A stretch of 64,000 nt of DNA from an uncultured Anaeromusa sp. (GCF_963676855.1 NZ_OY781460.1:2592501-2656500), one strand, 5' to 3'; counted from the stretch's first letter, positions 36,856 through 45,972 are shown. The notes: a model not told the origin generated them from the letters alone. Translations and numbers: made by a program.

Positions 36856-36882
36856 TTAGCACTCTTCCTTAAGGAGTGCTAA
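36856..36882. promoter_or_regulatory. CIRCE operator
   Basis: TTAGCACTC-TTCCTTAAG-GAGTGCTAA, a perfect 9-9-9 match to the HrcA operator. It lies just downstream of the promoter at 36894-36922 and before hrcA. Confidence 0.97.
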
Positions 36883-36893
36883 CATCTATAAAA

Positions 36894-36922
36894 AACATAC
36901 CACTCTCCTCCTGAAATGTCAA
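36894..36922 (-). promoter_or_regulatory. Sigma-A promoter of the hrcA-chaperonin-grpE-dnaK-dnaJ operon
   Basis: Minus strand TTGACA (36917-36922), 17-base spacer, TATGTT (36894-36899). Transcription would start at about 36887, next to CIRCE. Confidence 0.82.
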
Positions 36923-36955
36923 TATGTCTAACTCAATCGAAGCCAGTATTTCGCT

Positions 36956-38122
36956 TCATTTTTCAACAGAACTACTGCCATTGTCCGGTTCTAAAAAAGC
37001 GGCAAAGGCGCGATTGCCAAAACGCATCCCTAACGAGGTAAGAAAGGTCCGTCCGCCTTGATTTTTCACTAGCCCCTCCTCTGACAACTGTTCTAAGACA
37101 AGACCATAGCATTTCCACAACTCTATGCCAAAGGTCGCTTTAAACTGCCAATGAGAAATACCGCCTCTGGTGCGTAGCGCCAAAAAACAAAATTCTTCCT
37201 GCTGCTGCGTCAATGTCAGCACAGCCTGCTGCCCATGCTCCCAGCGTTGCTGAGGCGTTAAAGATAAATACCTTTTTAGCGGGAAAGCTCCCTCCCAGCG
37301 CCGACCTTCCATGAAGGAATGCGCCGCCGCCCCCAGTCCTAAATACGGACGAAAGCGCCAATAGCGAAGATTGTGTCGACAAGCACGCTTTTTTTGCGCA
37401 TAATTCGATATTTCGTACCGCCTATAGCCATGAGCCGGCAGCCAGTTGTCCAGCCAGTTGTCCATAGCGGCTACTTCATCTTCTTCCGGCAGCGTCAACG
37501 CGCCAACTTCTTCCAGACTGGCAAAGGGCGTGCCTTCTTCTATTTTTAAAGCATAGATGGATAAATGCTCCACAGAAAACTCCGCTGCCTGACGTACGCT
37601 TTGCTGCAGCAACGGCAGCGTCTGTCCTGGCAAACCGGTCATCAAATCTACATTGCAATTATCAAAACCAGCCTGCCTGGCAGCCGTTATGGCCGCCAGC
37701 GCCGCAGCTCCGTCATGAATGCGGCCACAGCGATGCAGCACCACATCATCAAAGGACTGTACACCCAGGCTGAGACGATTGAAGCCTGCCGCACGCAACA
37801 GTCTCAGATCTTCGCCGGAAACTGTTCCCGGGTTGGCCTCTAATGATATTTCAGCATCCGGCAGCACCAAAAACCAGCGCCGCAGCTCCTGCAACAACCG
37901 CACTAGCGCATCAGAGCCTACAAGAGTCGGCGTACCGCCGCCAAAAAAAATCGTATCGATCGGCGCTTTCCCCAGCCGACTCCCTTGCCAAGCAATTTCT
38001 TCACATAGCATGTCCACGTACTGTTTTTGCAGTGAAGAACTCCCTGTTTGAGACGGAAAATCACAATAAGCGCATTTCTGCCGACAAAAAGGGATATGCA
38101 CATATAAGCCTAATGTTCCCAT
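36956..38122 (-). CDS. hemW: Radical SAM protein HemW
   Basis: Heme chaperone / coproporphyrinogen oxidase-like protein, 388 residues. LYVHIPFCRQKCAYCDF holds the CxxxCxxC cluster motif followed by the HemW-type Cys-Asp-Phe. DTIFFGGGTPTLV, ISLEANPGTV and LSLGVQSFDDVVLHRCGRIH follow, and a C-terminal HemN_C-like winged helix closes it. The ATG has GAAGGGAAAG, only about 28 bases from the hairpin that follows lepA. Position between lepA and hrcA is standard. Confidence 0.93.
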   Translation of the reverse strand: MGTLGLYVHIPFCRQKCAYCDFPSQTGSSSLQKQYVDMLCEEIAWQGSRLGKAPIDTIFFGGGTPTLVGSDALVRLLQELRRWFLVLPDAEISLEANPGTVSGEDLRLLRAAGFNRLSLGVQSFDDVVLHRCGRIHDGAAALAAITAARQAGFDNCNVDLMTGLPGQTLPLLQQSVRQAAEFSVEHLSIYALKIEEGTPFASLEEVGALTLPEEDEVAAMDNWLDNWLPAHGYRRYEISNYAQKKRACRHNLRYWRFRPYLGLGAAAHSFMEGRRWEGAFPLKRYLSLTPQQRWEHGQQAVLTLTQQQEEFCFLALRTRGGISHWQFKATFGIELWKCYGLVLEQLSEEGLVKNQGGRTFLTSLGMRFGNRAFAAFLEPDNGSSSVEK

Positions 38123-38150
38123 TTTCTTTCCCTTCGAAAAACCACAAAGA

Positions 38151-38180
38151 GGGCCGCCTCAATGGATCTTGAGGCAGCCC
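38151..38180 (-). terminator. Hairpin between lepA and hemW
   Basis: GGGCCGCCTCAA (38151-38162) pairs with TTGAGGCAGCCC (38169-38180), one mismatch. Minus-strand tail CTCTTTGTGGTTTTT. A likely partial terminator. Confidence 0.65.
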
Positions 38181-38200
38181 GCTTCAGTATTCAAAACAAC

Positions 38201-39997
38201 TCAGTCTATCTTTAATATAGCCATGAAAGCCTCTTGAGGAACTTCTACGTTCCCCACTTGCTTCATGCGCTTTTTCCCTTCTTTTTGTTTCTCCAAGAGC
38301 TTACGCTTACGGCTAATATCGCCGCCATAACACTTGGCCAGAACATCCTTACGCATAGCACGTACCGTCTCTCTGGCAATTACTTTGGTGCCAATGGCCG
38401 CCTGAACGGGAATTTCAAACATCTGCCGCGGAATAATGCCACGCAGCTTTTCAACGAGAATACGCCCCCGATGAACAGCCTTATCCCGATGCACAATCAC
38501 AGACAAGGCGTCTACAGGATCATTGTTCAAAAGAATGTCCAGCTTGACCAGCTCCGAGGCTTGGTAATCGGACAATTCATAATCCAGCGAAGCATAGCCG
38601 CGCGTAGATGATTTCAGGCGATCAAAATAATCGTAAATAATCTCGCTCAAAGGCAAATGATAGGTCAGCAGCACCCTTGTAGTGTCGAGATATTTCATAT
38701 CTTTAAATTCGCCCCTTTTTTCTTGGGACAATTCCATCACCGCCCCCACAAACTCATTAGGAACGATAACCGTCGCTTTTACGTAAGGCTCTTCAATGTG
38801 TTCAATTTCCTGCGGCGTAGGCAGTTTGGACGGATTGTCAATCTCCAGCTTCTCCCCGTCCGTCTTGTATACATGATAAATAACGCTAGGCGCCGTCGTA
38901 ATCAGAACAATGCCATATTCACGTTCCAGCCGTTCTTGGACGACATCCATATGCAGCAATCCCAAGAAACCGCAACGAAAGCCAAACCCAAGAGCCACAG
39001 AAGTTTCCGGCTCAAAAACCAGCGCCGCATCGTTAAGCTGCAGTTTTTCCAAAGCATCCCGCAACGAATCGTATTCCGACGATTCCACCGGATACAAGCC
39101 GCAGTACACCATCGGAGTAATTTTCCGATATCCTTCCAGTGCCTGTGTTGTCGGGCGCGCCGCATCAGTCACCGTATCGCCCACGCGCACGTCTTTAACG
39201 TTTTTAATGCTTCCTGCCACATAGCCAACCTGCCCTGCTATCAGTTCCGAAACATTCGTAGGCACCGGACGAAACACGCCGACTTCAGTAGCTTCAAAGA
39301 CCTTATCCGTTGCCATCATACGCAGTTTCATACCGGGAGCCATGCGTCCGTTCATGACGCGCACATAGGCAATGACTCCTTTGTAGGCGTCAAAATGCGA
39401 ATCAAAGATCAGCGCTTGTAACGGTTCCGTCACTTTACCAGCGGGCGCCGGCACGCGCTTTACTACTGCTTCCAATACTTCGGGAATACCAATACCTGTT
39501 TTGGCGCTGACCAAGATAGCCTCTGATGCGTCAATACCGATGACGTCTTCGACTTCCTGCTTGACCCTCTCCGGATCGGCGCTGGGCAAATCAATTTTAT
39601 TGATGACCGGAATAATTTCCAAATTGTTTTCCAACGCTAAATACACGTTCGCCAGTGTCTGCGCCTCAATGCCCTGCGCCGCATCAATTACCAGCAAAGC
39701 ACCTTCACAAGCAGCCAAACTGCGGGATACTTCATACGTAAAATCCACATGCCCAGGGGTATCAATCAGATGCAGCATGTAGGTCTGCCCGTCTTCGGCT
39801 GTGTATTCAATACGCACTGCCTGCGATTTTATGGTGATGCCCCGCTCACGCTCCAGTTCCATCTGGTCGAGAACTTGCTCTTCCATCTCCCGCGCCGAAA
39901 GCGCGCCGGTATATTCAAGCAGGCGATCAGCCAGAGTGGACTTACCATGATCAATATGAGCGATGATAGAAAAATTGCGAATGTTTTTTGTGTCCAT
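38201..39997 (-). CDS. lepA: Elongation factor 4 (LepA)
   Basis: Ribosomal back-translocase GTPase, 598 residues. G1 [16 protein letters not shown], switch [14 protein letters not shown]3 DTPGHVDF, G4 [10 protein letters not shown]. The C-terminal LepA-specific domain includes [23 protein letters not shown] at 39997 after AAAAGAGGAGCTTGGA. In Bacillus gpr and spoIIP lie upstream of it; here there is only a 190-base gap and a plus-strand tRNA gene. Confidence 0.97.
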   Translation of the reverse strand: MDTKNIRNFSIIAHIDHGKSTLADRLLEYTGALSAREMEEQVLDQMELERERGITIKSQAVRIEYTAEDGQTYMLHLIDTPGHVDFTYEVSRSLAACEGALLVIDAAQGIEAQTLANVYLALENNLEIIPVINKIDLPSADPERVKQEVEDVIGIDASEAILVSAKTGIGIPEVLEAVVKRVPAPAGKVTEPLQALIFDSHFDAYKGVIAYVRVMNGRMAPGMKLRMMATDKVFEATEVGVFRPVPTNVSELIAGQVGYVAGSIKNVKDVRVGDTVTDAARPTTQALEGYRKITPMVYCGLYPVESSEYDSLRDALEKLQLNDAALVFEPETSVALGFGFRCGFLGLLHMDVVQERLEREYGIVLITTAPSVIYHVYKTDGEKLEIDNPSKLPTPQEIEHIEEPYVKATVIVPNEFVGAVMELSQEKRGEFKDMKYLDTTRVLLTYHLPLSEIIYDYFDRLKSSTRGYASLDYELSDYQASELVKLDILLNNDPVDALSVIVHRDKAVHRGRILVEKLRGIIPRQMFEIPVQAAIGTKVIARETVRAMRKDVLAKCYGGDISRKRKLLEKQKEGKKRMKQVGNVEVPQEAFMAILKID

Positions 39998-40139
39998 TCC
40001 AAGCTCCTCTTTTCTAAAACTGAATGCAAGCCCGCTATAGTCCGTTCTTGCTCTAACTCATTATTAGTGGGATGATTGATGCCGCTAATCGATTATAGCA
40101 TCCCTATAACACCCTCTGCAAGAATTTGCATGACGAGTG

Positions 40140-40168
40140 TTGACAACCCCACGAAGAGATGATATTAT
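40140..40168 (+). promoter_or_regulatory. Sigma-A promoter of tRNA-Leu
   Basis: TTGACA (40140-40145), 17-base spacer, TATTAT (40163-40168), 20 bases before the tRNA. Confidence 0.85.
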
Positions 40169-40187
40169 TACACCTGTGCCAAGCAGT

Positions 40188-40272
40188 GCCGGAGTGGCGG
40201 AATGGCAGACGCAGATGACTCAAAATCATCCGGGTTCGTCCCGTGGGGGTTCAAGTCCCTTCTCCGGCACCA
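40188..40272 (+). tRNA. tRNA-Leu (anticodon CAA)
   Basis: 85 nt with encoded CCA and the long variable arm of class II tRNAs. Acceptor GCCGGAG / CTCCGGC, anticodon loop ACTCAAAAT with CAA, T-arm GGTTCAAGTCC. Confidence 0.95.
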
Positions 40273-40284
40273 AATTTAAAAAGC

Positions 40285-40313
40285 AAAAGAACCCTTGTTG
40301 CAAGGGTTCTTTT
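40285..40313 (+). terminator. Terminator of tRNA-Leu
   Basis: AAAAGAACCCTTG (40285-40297) and CAAGGGTTCTTTT (40301-40313), with T-run TTTTTTT. The rest of the gap to 40438 shows nothing clear. Confidence 0.92.
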
Positions 40314-40438
40314 TTTATTTATTCCTTTCTCTGCGTACCCTCACTCTAAAAACCAGCAGACGCCGGTTGCCTTGCCATCCATGGCGCTACATCACGCACC
40401 ATCATACTCCTGTTAAAAACATCGTGCCCTCCAACAAC

Positions 40439-41323
40439 TCAAAGCGCCCCGGGACGCTTAAAGCCGCGGCCGATGACTTCCGCCGTATCAATGACCATAA
40501 AGAAGGCTCCCTGGTCTGCTTCGTCTACAAAGCGCTTCACATGAGCGATTTGCGCCCGGGACACGACTACCATCAGTACGTCTTTGCTCTCGCTAGTATA
40601 AGCACCGCGAGCTTGCAAAAAAGTGGCGCCCCTCCCTAGTTCTTCTAAAATGCGTTTGGCAATCTGCTCGCGTTCTTGTGAGATGATGAGCAGCACCTTC
40701 CGGCGGTTGAATCCTTCAATAACCTTATCCACTACCGTACTGCCCACAAACATGGAAATCAGCGTATACATACCGATCTCTAGTCCAAACAAAAGCGCGC
40801 CGCCGGCCACGACTACAACATTGACAGCAAATGCCGCCGTGCCAATCTCCATACCATAGCGTTTTTTAGCAATCATCCCCACTACATCAGTGCCTCCCGT
40901 AGAAGCGCCGGCGCGAAACACCATGCCTAAACCGAGGCCGCCGAAAACACCACCATATAAGGAAGCCAAAAAAATATCTTTAGTAGGACTATGCTGCTGC
41001 AAAAAGCCAGTGACATCCACAGCCACCATGAATACGATAATGCCCACCAAGGTGCTGTAGAAGAAATCCTTGGAAAGCCAGCGATGAGCTGCGTATAAAA
41101 GTGGCACATTCATAATACCGATAGCCAAGCCTACCGGCGTCCCCAACAAATAATATAAAATAATGGCAATCCCGCTAACGCCTCCGCTGAGCATATGAAA
41201 AGGCAGTACAAATAAATTTAGCGAGGCTCCGGAAAGAAACGACCCTATGAGAATCGCCACGACCCGGCGCCAGGAAATTTTTCGTTTTGTCAGTTGTCGC
41301 CAAAAATTCTCAGTTTTGTTCAT
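40439..41323 (-). CDS. YitT family membrane protein (DUF161/DUF2179)
   Basis: 294 residues. About five to six transmembrane helices (VVAILIGSFLSGASLNLFVL, HMLSGGVSGIAIILYYLLG and others), including GAGASTGGTDVV-like sequence (FRAGASTGGTDVVGMIA). The C-terminal soluble DUF2179 domain runs from RRKVLLIISQEREQIAKRIL to DVLMVVVSRAQIAHVKRFVD. Function unknown; widespread in Firmicutes. ATG at 41323 has AAAGGATATGTGCA. The longer reading to 41473 crosses the divergent peptidase gene and is rejected. Confidence 0.9.
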   Translation of the reverse strand: MNKTENFWRQLTKRKISWRRVVAILIGSFLSGASLNLFVLPFHMLSGGVSGIAIILYYLLGTPVGLAIGIMNVPLLYAAHRWLSKDFFYSTLVGIIVFMVAVDVTGFLQQHSPTKDIFLASLYGGVFGGLGLGMVFRAGASTGGTDVVGMIAKKRYGMEIGTAAFAVNVVVVAGGALLFGLEIGMYTLISMFVGSTVVDKVIEGFNRRKVLLIISQEREQIAKRILEELGRGATFLQARGAYTSESKDVLMVVVSRAQIAHVKRFVDEADQGAFFMVIDTAEVIGRGFKRPGAL

Positions 41324-41363
41324 TGCACATATCCTTTCGCATTTTTTATAAGGAGGCTTTTTG

Positions 41364-42056
41364 ATGAAACAATGGATGCTGGAAAACCAGACTCTCCCTT
41401 TGCGAATCTCTCGTCGCGCCGGCTGCAAACATATCCGTTTGCGCCTGCTGCCCGACGGCACGCTAAGCATCACGTTGCCCTGGCACTGTCCAACCGACAG
41501 ATTGCGCCAAGTGCTGGAAAATCAGCAGGATTGGCTTTCCGAGCAGCTAGCCGTCCGCCAAGTGCAACAACAGACCGACTGCTACCTCTTTCAAGGCAGT
41601 TGGTATCGTCTGCAAGAAACAAAGCAATTGCCACTCAACATTTCCATTTTTTTAGACGCACCATTTCTTAAAGCAGCGCCAGCTTCACCAGAATCAAGAA
41701 ACCTTCATTTGCGTCAATGGTATTACCAAGAAGCGCAAACGTGTTTCAACAAACTTATACAACACTGGAGCGTCCGTCTAGGAGTTTCTGTACAGCGACT
41801 GAGCATCCGCGAACAACGTACCCGTTGGGGCAGCTGCTCCAGCAAAAAAAACGTCAATCTTAATTGGCGTCTCATTTTGGCTCCTCTGCCGATCATTGAA
41901 TACGTAGTCGTACATGAACTATGCCACATGTATATTCCCAATCATTCCCGCCTCTTTTGGGAAGAATTGCAACAGCAGCTGCCGGACGGCCTCGCCCGTC
42001 GCAAGTGGCTACAGTTGCATGGGCAAGGCCTTCTTTCCCAACCACCACATCGTTAG
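41364..42056 (+). CDS. YgjP/WLM-like zinc metallopeptidase (DUF45)
   Basis: M48-like zinc peptidase family (YgjP/SprT-type, DUF45), 230 residues. The active site is VVHELCHMYIPNHSRLFWEE, with HExxH and the downstream NHS..FW metal-ligand helix. Also RTRWGSCSSKKNVNLNWRLI, the diagnostic substrate strand, and RRAGCKHIRLRLLPDGTLSI near the N-terminus. The ATG at 41364 follows AAGGAGG. Divergent from yitT across 40 bases. Substrate unknown; sometimes found with restriction systems, not here. Confidence 0.88.
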   Translation: MKQWMLENQTLPLRISRRAGCKHIRLRLLPDGTLSITLPWHCPTDRLRQVLENQQDWLSEQLAVRQVQQQTDCYLFQGSWYRLQETKQLPLNISIFLDAPFLKAAPASPESRNLHLRQWYYQEAQTCFNKLIQHWSVRLGVSVQRLSIREQRTRWGSCSSKKNVNLNWRLILAPLPIIEYVVVHELCHMYIPNHSRLFWEELQQQLPDGLARRKWLQLHGQGLLSQPPHR

Positions 42057-42071
42057 GCTTAGCAAGGCCCT

Positions 42072-42953
42072 TCAGATCTTCCGTTTAGCCAAAAAAACGC
42101 CAGCCAAAACAAGCACTGCCCCCAGTCCTTGCAGCCAACTCAGCTGCTCACCCAGCAGCCACACAGCAAGCAGCAAAGCCAGTGGCGTCACTAAATACAT
42201 ATAAACCATTACCTGGTTCGATCCCAGGCGCTCAATCCCATAATACCACAAAAGCAAGCTAATCACCGTCACAGGTATGGCGGCATAAAGAAGCGCTCCC
42301 CAACCGGCAAGACTGACCGTTCCCCAAGGAAACAACCACAAATCCCCAGCTGTCGCCGCAAGTAACAGCAAGGTCCCAGCTAAGGAAGTATGGCAAGTCG
42401 CCCATAAGCCGGAGCCTCGCTTTACCATCGGCAGCATAAACACTGGATAAACACCCCACAGTACTCCCGCTGCCAAGGCCAGCATGTCACCGAAAAGAGT
42501 TTCTTCCCTGAACCCCCAGTTGCCGCCGGCGGCTCCCAAAACAAATAAAAGGCCGACAAGAGCCAGCAAACAGCCGACCACCATCTGTCTTCTCAACCGT
42601 TCATAACCCAAAAATGCCGCCACAAAGGCCGTCGAAATAGGAGACAATCCCAACATCAGAGCCACCGTAGTTGCCGTCGTGTATTTCAAAGCGGCAATAA
42701 ACAAGGTCTGATAGATAGCAACTCCCACCGCTCCGACCAAAAGACATCGTCCCCAGGGAACTTGCCCAAAGGACAGCTTGCCTTCACGCCAAAATAAGAC
42801 AAGATACATTAGCGGCGTCGCAATAGCAAAACGCAAGCAAGTAAACACCTGTGGCAAAAACTCACGCATGCCTATTTTACCTACAATATAATTCCCCGCC
42901 CAAATGAGCACAACCATCCATAAAGCCAATTCCAATCCCCAAGCGCGACGCAC
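42072..42953 (-). CDS. EamA-family (DMT) transporter
   Basis: Drug/metabolite transporter superfamily exporter with two EamA repeats and ten predicted transmembrane helices, 293 residues. Repeat 1: LIWAGNYIVGKIGMREFLP to LALVGLLFVLGAAGG. Repeat 2: GDMLALAAGVLWGVYPVFML to GLGAVLVLAGVFLAKRK. GTG at 42953 is chosen for TAGGAGG just before it; a reading to 43010 runs through a hairpin. Possibly an amino acid or metabolite exporter; substrate unknown. Confidence 0.86.
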   Translation of the reverse strand: MRRAWGLELALWMVVLIWAGNYIVGKIGMREFLPQVFTCLRFAIATPLMYLVLFWREGKLSFGQVPWGRCLLVGAVGVAIYQTLFIAALKYTTATTVALMLGLSPISTAFVAAFLGYERLRRQMVVGCLLALVGLLFVLGAAGGNWGFREETLFGDMLALAAGVLWGVYPVFMLPMVKRGSGLWATCHTSLAGTLLLLAATAGDLWLFPWGTVSLAGWGALLYAAIPVTVISLLLWYYGIERLGSNQVMVYMYLVTPLALLLAVWLLGEQLSWLQGLGAVLVLAGVFLAKRKI

Positions 42954-42973
42954 CGCTTCACCTCCTACAAAGA

Positions 42974-43001
42974 ACGGCCGCACTTTTCTAAGCGCGGCCG
43001 T
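42974..43001 (-). terminator. Hairpin before the EamA gene
   Basis: ACGGCCGC (42974-42981) and GCGGCCGT (42994-43001), with minus-strand tail TCTTTG. Weak T-run; the EamA Shine-Dalgarno begins a few bases later. Confidence 0.55.
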
Positions 43002-43016
43002 CATTGACACAAAATA

Positions 43017-43361
43017 TCACTTATTCCATTTATGCCGCTGCTGGCGACGCGCCGAACCTCCGCCACCGCCGCTGCGGCTGCGGTAAATCATCCAACCTAC
43101 CAGACCCAATACGGCAAAATTACCCATCCAAGCTTCCAAAATTCCCAAATCGACAAGTACATTAATCGCCGTTAATGCCCCTAAAAGCTTCATGCTTTGA
43201 GGCACATTCACCAGAGGATCCCGTTTCAGCACCTGATATGCGGCGCCAAGAACCACAAAATCAATGCCTACCCAAACCAAAGGATGTACCAGCATCATTT
43301 TAATCAGGCTACCGCCCATTAGTAAAGCAAATACTTTCAACCAAGTCTGATTCACAGGCAC
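43017..43361 (-). CDS. Small hydrophobic protein of unknown function
   Basis: 114 residues, not recognised. Three to four hydrophobic segments (WLKVFALLMGGSLIKMMLV, HPLVWVGIDFVVLGAAYQVL, LLGALTAINVLVDLGIL, FAVLGLVGWMIYRS) and a basic, glycine-rich tail (RSRSGGGGGSARRQQRHK). Starts at ATG 43361 and ends 64 bases before the EamA gene on the same strand. Composition is that of an inner-membrane protein; no domain suggests an activity. Confidence 0.6.
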   Translation of the reverse strand: MPVNQTWLKVFALLMGGSLIKMMLVHPLVWVGIDFVVLGAAYQVLKRDPLVNVPQSMKLLGALTAINVLVDLGILEAWMGNFAVLGLVGWMIYRSRSGGGGGSARRQQRHKWNK

Positions 43362-43428
43362 TGTTTCCTCCTCATCACTCTTTGTCTCTTATCCTATCAT
43401 CCCCTGGTTACACTCGTCAACCGCTACA

Positions 43429-44280
43429 TCAAATTCCTTCTTGGAGCAGCTTCCGGTATTCTTCCAGCAGGCGCAAGGTTACCGCTCCCGGTTTTCCATT
43501 GCCGATAGTCTCTCGCCCTAACTTCACCACAGGCATCACTTCCGTGCTGGTTCCCGTCAAAAAGACTTCATCCGCCCCATAGGCAAATTCGGGGGTAACG
43601 GCTTTTTCCAGAATTGCGAGGCCTAATGGTTTGGCAATGCGGTCCAAAACAATCTGCCGGGTAATGCCGGGTAGAATCAAATTATTCAAGGGATGCGTCC
43701 ATAACACTTCATCTTTAACAACAAAACAATTGCTTGACGTCCCTTCGGTAATTTTTCCGTCTCGTACCAGCACCGCCTCATAACACCCAGCCTCTTTGGC
43801 TTCTTGTTTGCCAAGAACATTGGGCAACAGGTTCAACGATTTAATATCGCACCGCAGCCATCGGATATCATCTAACACCAGCGCCGAAACCCCTTGTAGG
43901 TGCACATCCTCTGCCGCTTGCCCCTGCGGACGAATGGTCATCGTAAGAACTGGACAGCTTTGTTTAGGGAAAGCATGGCTCCGCGGCGCCGCCCCTCGGG
44001 TAAGCTGCAAATAGATAGATCCATCCACAATGCCGCTTTCCTGTATTAGCTGATCGTGCATTTCTTTGAATTCTTCTATCGTATTGGTTACTGGAATACG
44101 CAGTTCCCGCAACGAACGATATAAACGAAACATATGTGCTTCAAAAGCAATCAATCTTCCCTGGTGAATTTTAGTCACTTCATATACACCGTCGCCAAAT
44201 TGATAGCCCCGATCTTCCAACAATACTACTTCTTGATCTAATTCCACAATGCGTCCGTTAATATACCCCAATGCCTTCAT
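43429..44280 (-). CDS. dat: D-amino acid aminotransferase (class IV)
   Basis: PLP fold-type IV transaminase, 283 residues, interconverting D-alanine and D-glutamate with 2-oxo acids. Seen: INGRIVELDQEVVLLEDRGY, FGDGVYEVTKI, the PLP-lysine segment CDIKSLNLLPNVLGKQEAK, and GKITEGTSSNCFVV. These match D-alanine transaminase better than branched-chain transaminase. ATG at 44280 after AGGAAAGGAAGACGAAC. A strong promoter lies 76 bases upstream. Supplies D-Glu/D-Ala for peptidoglycan or degrades D-amino acids. Confidence 0.85.
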   Translation of the reverse strand: MKALGYINGRIVELDQEVVLLEDRGYQFGDGVYEVTKIHQGRLIAFEAHMFRLYRSLRELRIPVTNTIEEFKEMHDQLIQESGIVDGSIYLQLTRGAAPRSHAFPKQSCPVLTMTIRPQGQAAEDVHLQGVSALVLDDIRWLRCDIKSLNLLPNVLGKQEAKEAGCYEAVLVRDGKITEGTSSNCFVVKDEVLWTHPLNNLILPGITRQIVLDRIAKPLGLAILEKAVTPEFAYGADEVFLTGTSTEVMPVVKLGRETIGNGKPGAVTLRLLEEYRKLLQEGI

Positions 44281-44355
44281 GTTCGTCTTCCTTTCCTGTC
44301 TGCTATATTTATAACTGTAACATTCCCGCTCTTGACCGCAGCTTCTCATGCTTTT

Positions 44356-44384
44356 AGTATAGTAGTATGCTTGAACAGCGTCAA
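44356..44384 (-). promoter_or_regulatory. Sigma-A promoter of the D-amino acid transaminase gene
   Basis: Minus strand TTGACG (44379-44384), 17-base spacer, TATACT (44356-44361). Confidence 0.75.
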
Positions 44385-44466
44385 ATGACCTTTTTCTAAT
44401 AAATTTCTATTTTTCAATCTATCAGCAAATATAGTTTCGCATTGGTAGCGATAATTGAGGTGTTTC

Positions 44467-45582
44467 ATGGCCAAAATGCACTTGTTTTCTCTAGAAGCCA
44501 CCAGAGGCATTGCTATGCTGGGCGTAGTCGGCATCCATACGGGCGCTTTTTCTCTTTCCTATGCCCAGCCGGATATTCACTTATTCGCCCTGTTGGAAAT
44601 TGCCAGCCGTTTTAGCGTACCTATCTTTTTTTTCATTTCGGCCTTTGGCTTGTTTCTAAACGATGATTTGCAGCAACCTTTTCAATACGGACGCTTTCTG
44701 ATCCGACGTCTGCGGACCGTTTTAATTCCTTACATCACCTGGTCGCTCCTCTATATGATGCACTATACCTACACAAGCGGCGACGAACACATTTGGGATG
44801 ATCCTTTTTTGCAATGCTATTTCTTGTTTGGCCTAGGCTCGTACCAACTGTATTTTTTGGTTATCTTACTTTGGTTTTACCTTTTCATGCCTTTGTGGCG
44901 CCCTCTGGTCCGCCAACTATCAGGCAAAGGAATTTGGTTGCTTCCCTGCCTATTTCTGCTGCAGATGGCCTTCAATTATTGGTCCTACGCCCTCTTTCGT
45001 CCCCATGAAAACGGCTACTGGCTGAACCTATTCCTCCAATACCGTCTCAGTTACTGGCCCTGGCATTATGTATTTCTCTTTTTACTAGGAGGCGTTTGTT
45101 CCGTCCGTGTACCTCAATTCCGCGAACTGCTGCAACGGCATTTTTCATTCCTTTCTCTTGCAGCCTTGGGCTCTTTAGGCTTATTGCTTGGCTACTACTA
45201 CATGCTGGTCTTCCAATTCTCATACTCATTGGAAGACGCCGTCAATGCCGCACAACAGCTTAGCCCTCCCGGCATGCTGTACACCCTTAGCGCTACATTT
45301 TGGCTCTTCGCACTCTTTGACCGTCCTTTGCCCAAAGTGCTAACCTGGCTACTTTCTCTTTTGGGGCGGCATTCTTATTTTGTCTACCTTGTCCATCCTT
45401 TTTTTATGTACTATGCCATGGAATGGCTCAGCGACGCTTCTCTCGAACTGACACCGGAACGCATTCCCCTCTTTTTCCTCTGGGCTGCCGGCGGCAGTCT
45501 CTGCGCCGCCATTGTATTTCGATTTCTCAGCCGTTTTATTCCCGGGCTCTCCTGGGTGCTTACCGGTTCTGGAAGTCGTTGA
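44467..45582 (+). CDS. Acyltransferase 3 family membrane protein
   Basis: 371 residues with about ten transmembrane helices. Near the N-terminus, SLEATRGIAMLGVVGIHTGA carries the catalytic-type His of the acyltransferase-3 (OafA/WecH) family, and FSVPIFFFISAFGLF follows. Near the C-terminus are LGRHSYFVYLVHPFFMYY. Such enzymes transfer acetyl or succinyl groups to surface sugars. ATG at 44467 is preferred, with TGAGGTG seven bases upstream, over 44455. It stands alone with its own terminator; the acceptor is unknown. Confidence 0.85.
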   Translation: MAKMHLFSLEATRGIAMLGVVGIHTGAFSLSYAQPDIHLFALLEIASRFSVPIFFFISAFGLFLNDDLQQPFQYGRFLIRRLRTVLIPYITWSLLYMMHYTYTSGDEHIWDDPFLQCYFLFGLGSYQLYFLVILLWFYLFMPLWRPLVRQLSGKGIWLLPCLFLLQMAFNYWSYALFRPHENGYWLNLFLQYRLSYWPWHYVFLFLLGGVCSVRVPQFRELLQRHFSFLSLAALGSLGLLLGYYYMLVFQFSYSLEDAVNAAQQLSPPGMLYTLSATFWLFALFDRPLPKVLTWLLSLLGRHSYFVYLVHPFFMYYAMEWLSDASLELTPERIPLFFLWAAGGSLCAAIVFRFLSRFIPGLSWVLTGSGSR

Positions 45583-45667
45583 TGCATCATGTTCTGAGCA
45601 GTGACAATAGAATACGCTGCCAGAACACTGTGTTGGCATACGATACAAACAACGTAAGAATTCCAAA

Positions 45668-45711
45668 AAAGAAGAAGCGTAAAAGGGCTCTCGCTCTTAC
45701 GCTTCTTCTTT
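45668..45711. terminator. Bidirectional terminator
   Basis: AAAGAAGAAGCGTAA (45668-45682) and TTACGCTTCTTCTTT (45697-45711). It lies between the convergent acyltransferase gene and the gene at 45731. Confidence 0.82.
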
Positions 45712-45730
45712 CTATTCCTGGTTACGCTAT

Positions 45731-45931
45731 TTACTTGATCGCATGCTCGCACAAAATAGCATGCGCCTCATCTGCTTCCGATTCAAGAACCAGAATCTCA
45801 TGCAATCCGTCATTAGCGGCCGCCATGGCACCCGCAGGCCGGATGTTAGCCAAAATTCCTTCTTGGCACAGCAACTCTTTCAGTTGTTCCGCCTGAACAC
45901 GGTTTGTGGCAATATAAATGACAGTCCACAT
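45731..45931 (-). CDS. Small DUF2007-like protein
   Basis: 66 residues: MWTVIYIATNRVQAEQLKEL, then LLCQEGILANIRP, and a C-terminal EILVLESEADEAHAIL. The layout (strand, helix, then an xVxxxxxxxA repeat) is that of DUF2007 'putative signal transducing protein', a ferredoxin-like small domain. The ATG at 45931 has GTAGGAGG. It is 41 bases after etfA and likely on the same transcript; function unknown. Confidence 0.7.
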   Translation of the reverse strand: MWTVIYIATNRVQAEQLKELLCQEGILANIRPAGAMAAANDGLHEILVLESEADEAHAILCEHAIK

Positions 45932-45972
45932 ATGCTTTTCTTTGCCTCCTACTTTTCCTGGCTCGCTGTATT

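Noticed and set aside
41324..41473. Longer N-terminus for the YitT protein
   Set aside because: It would run through the divergent peptidase gene and gives a basic, non-conserved leader; the ATG at 41323 has a good ribosome site.
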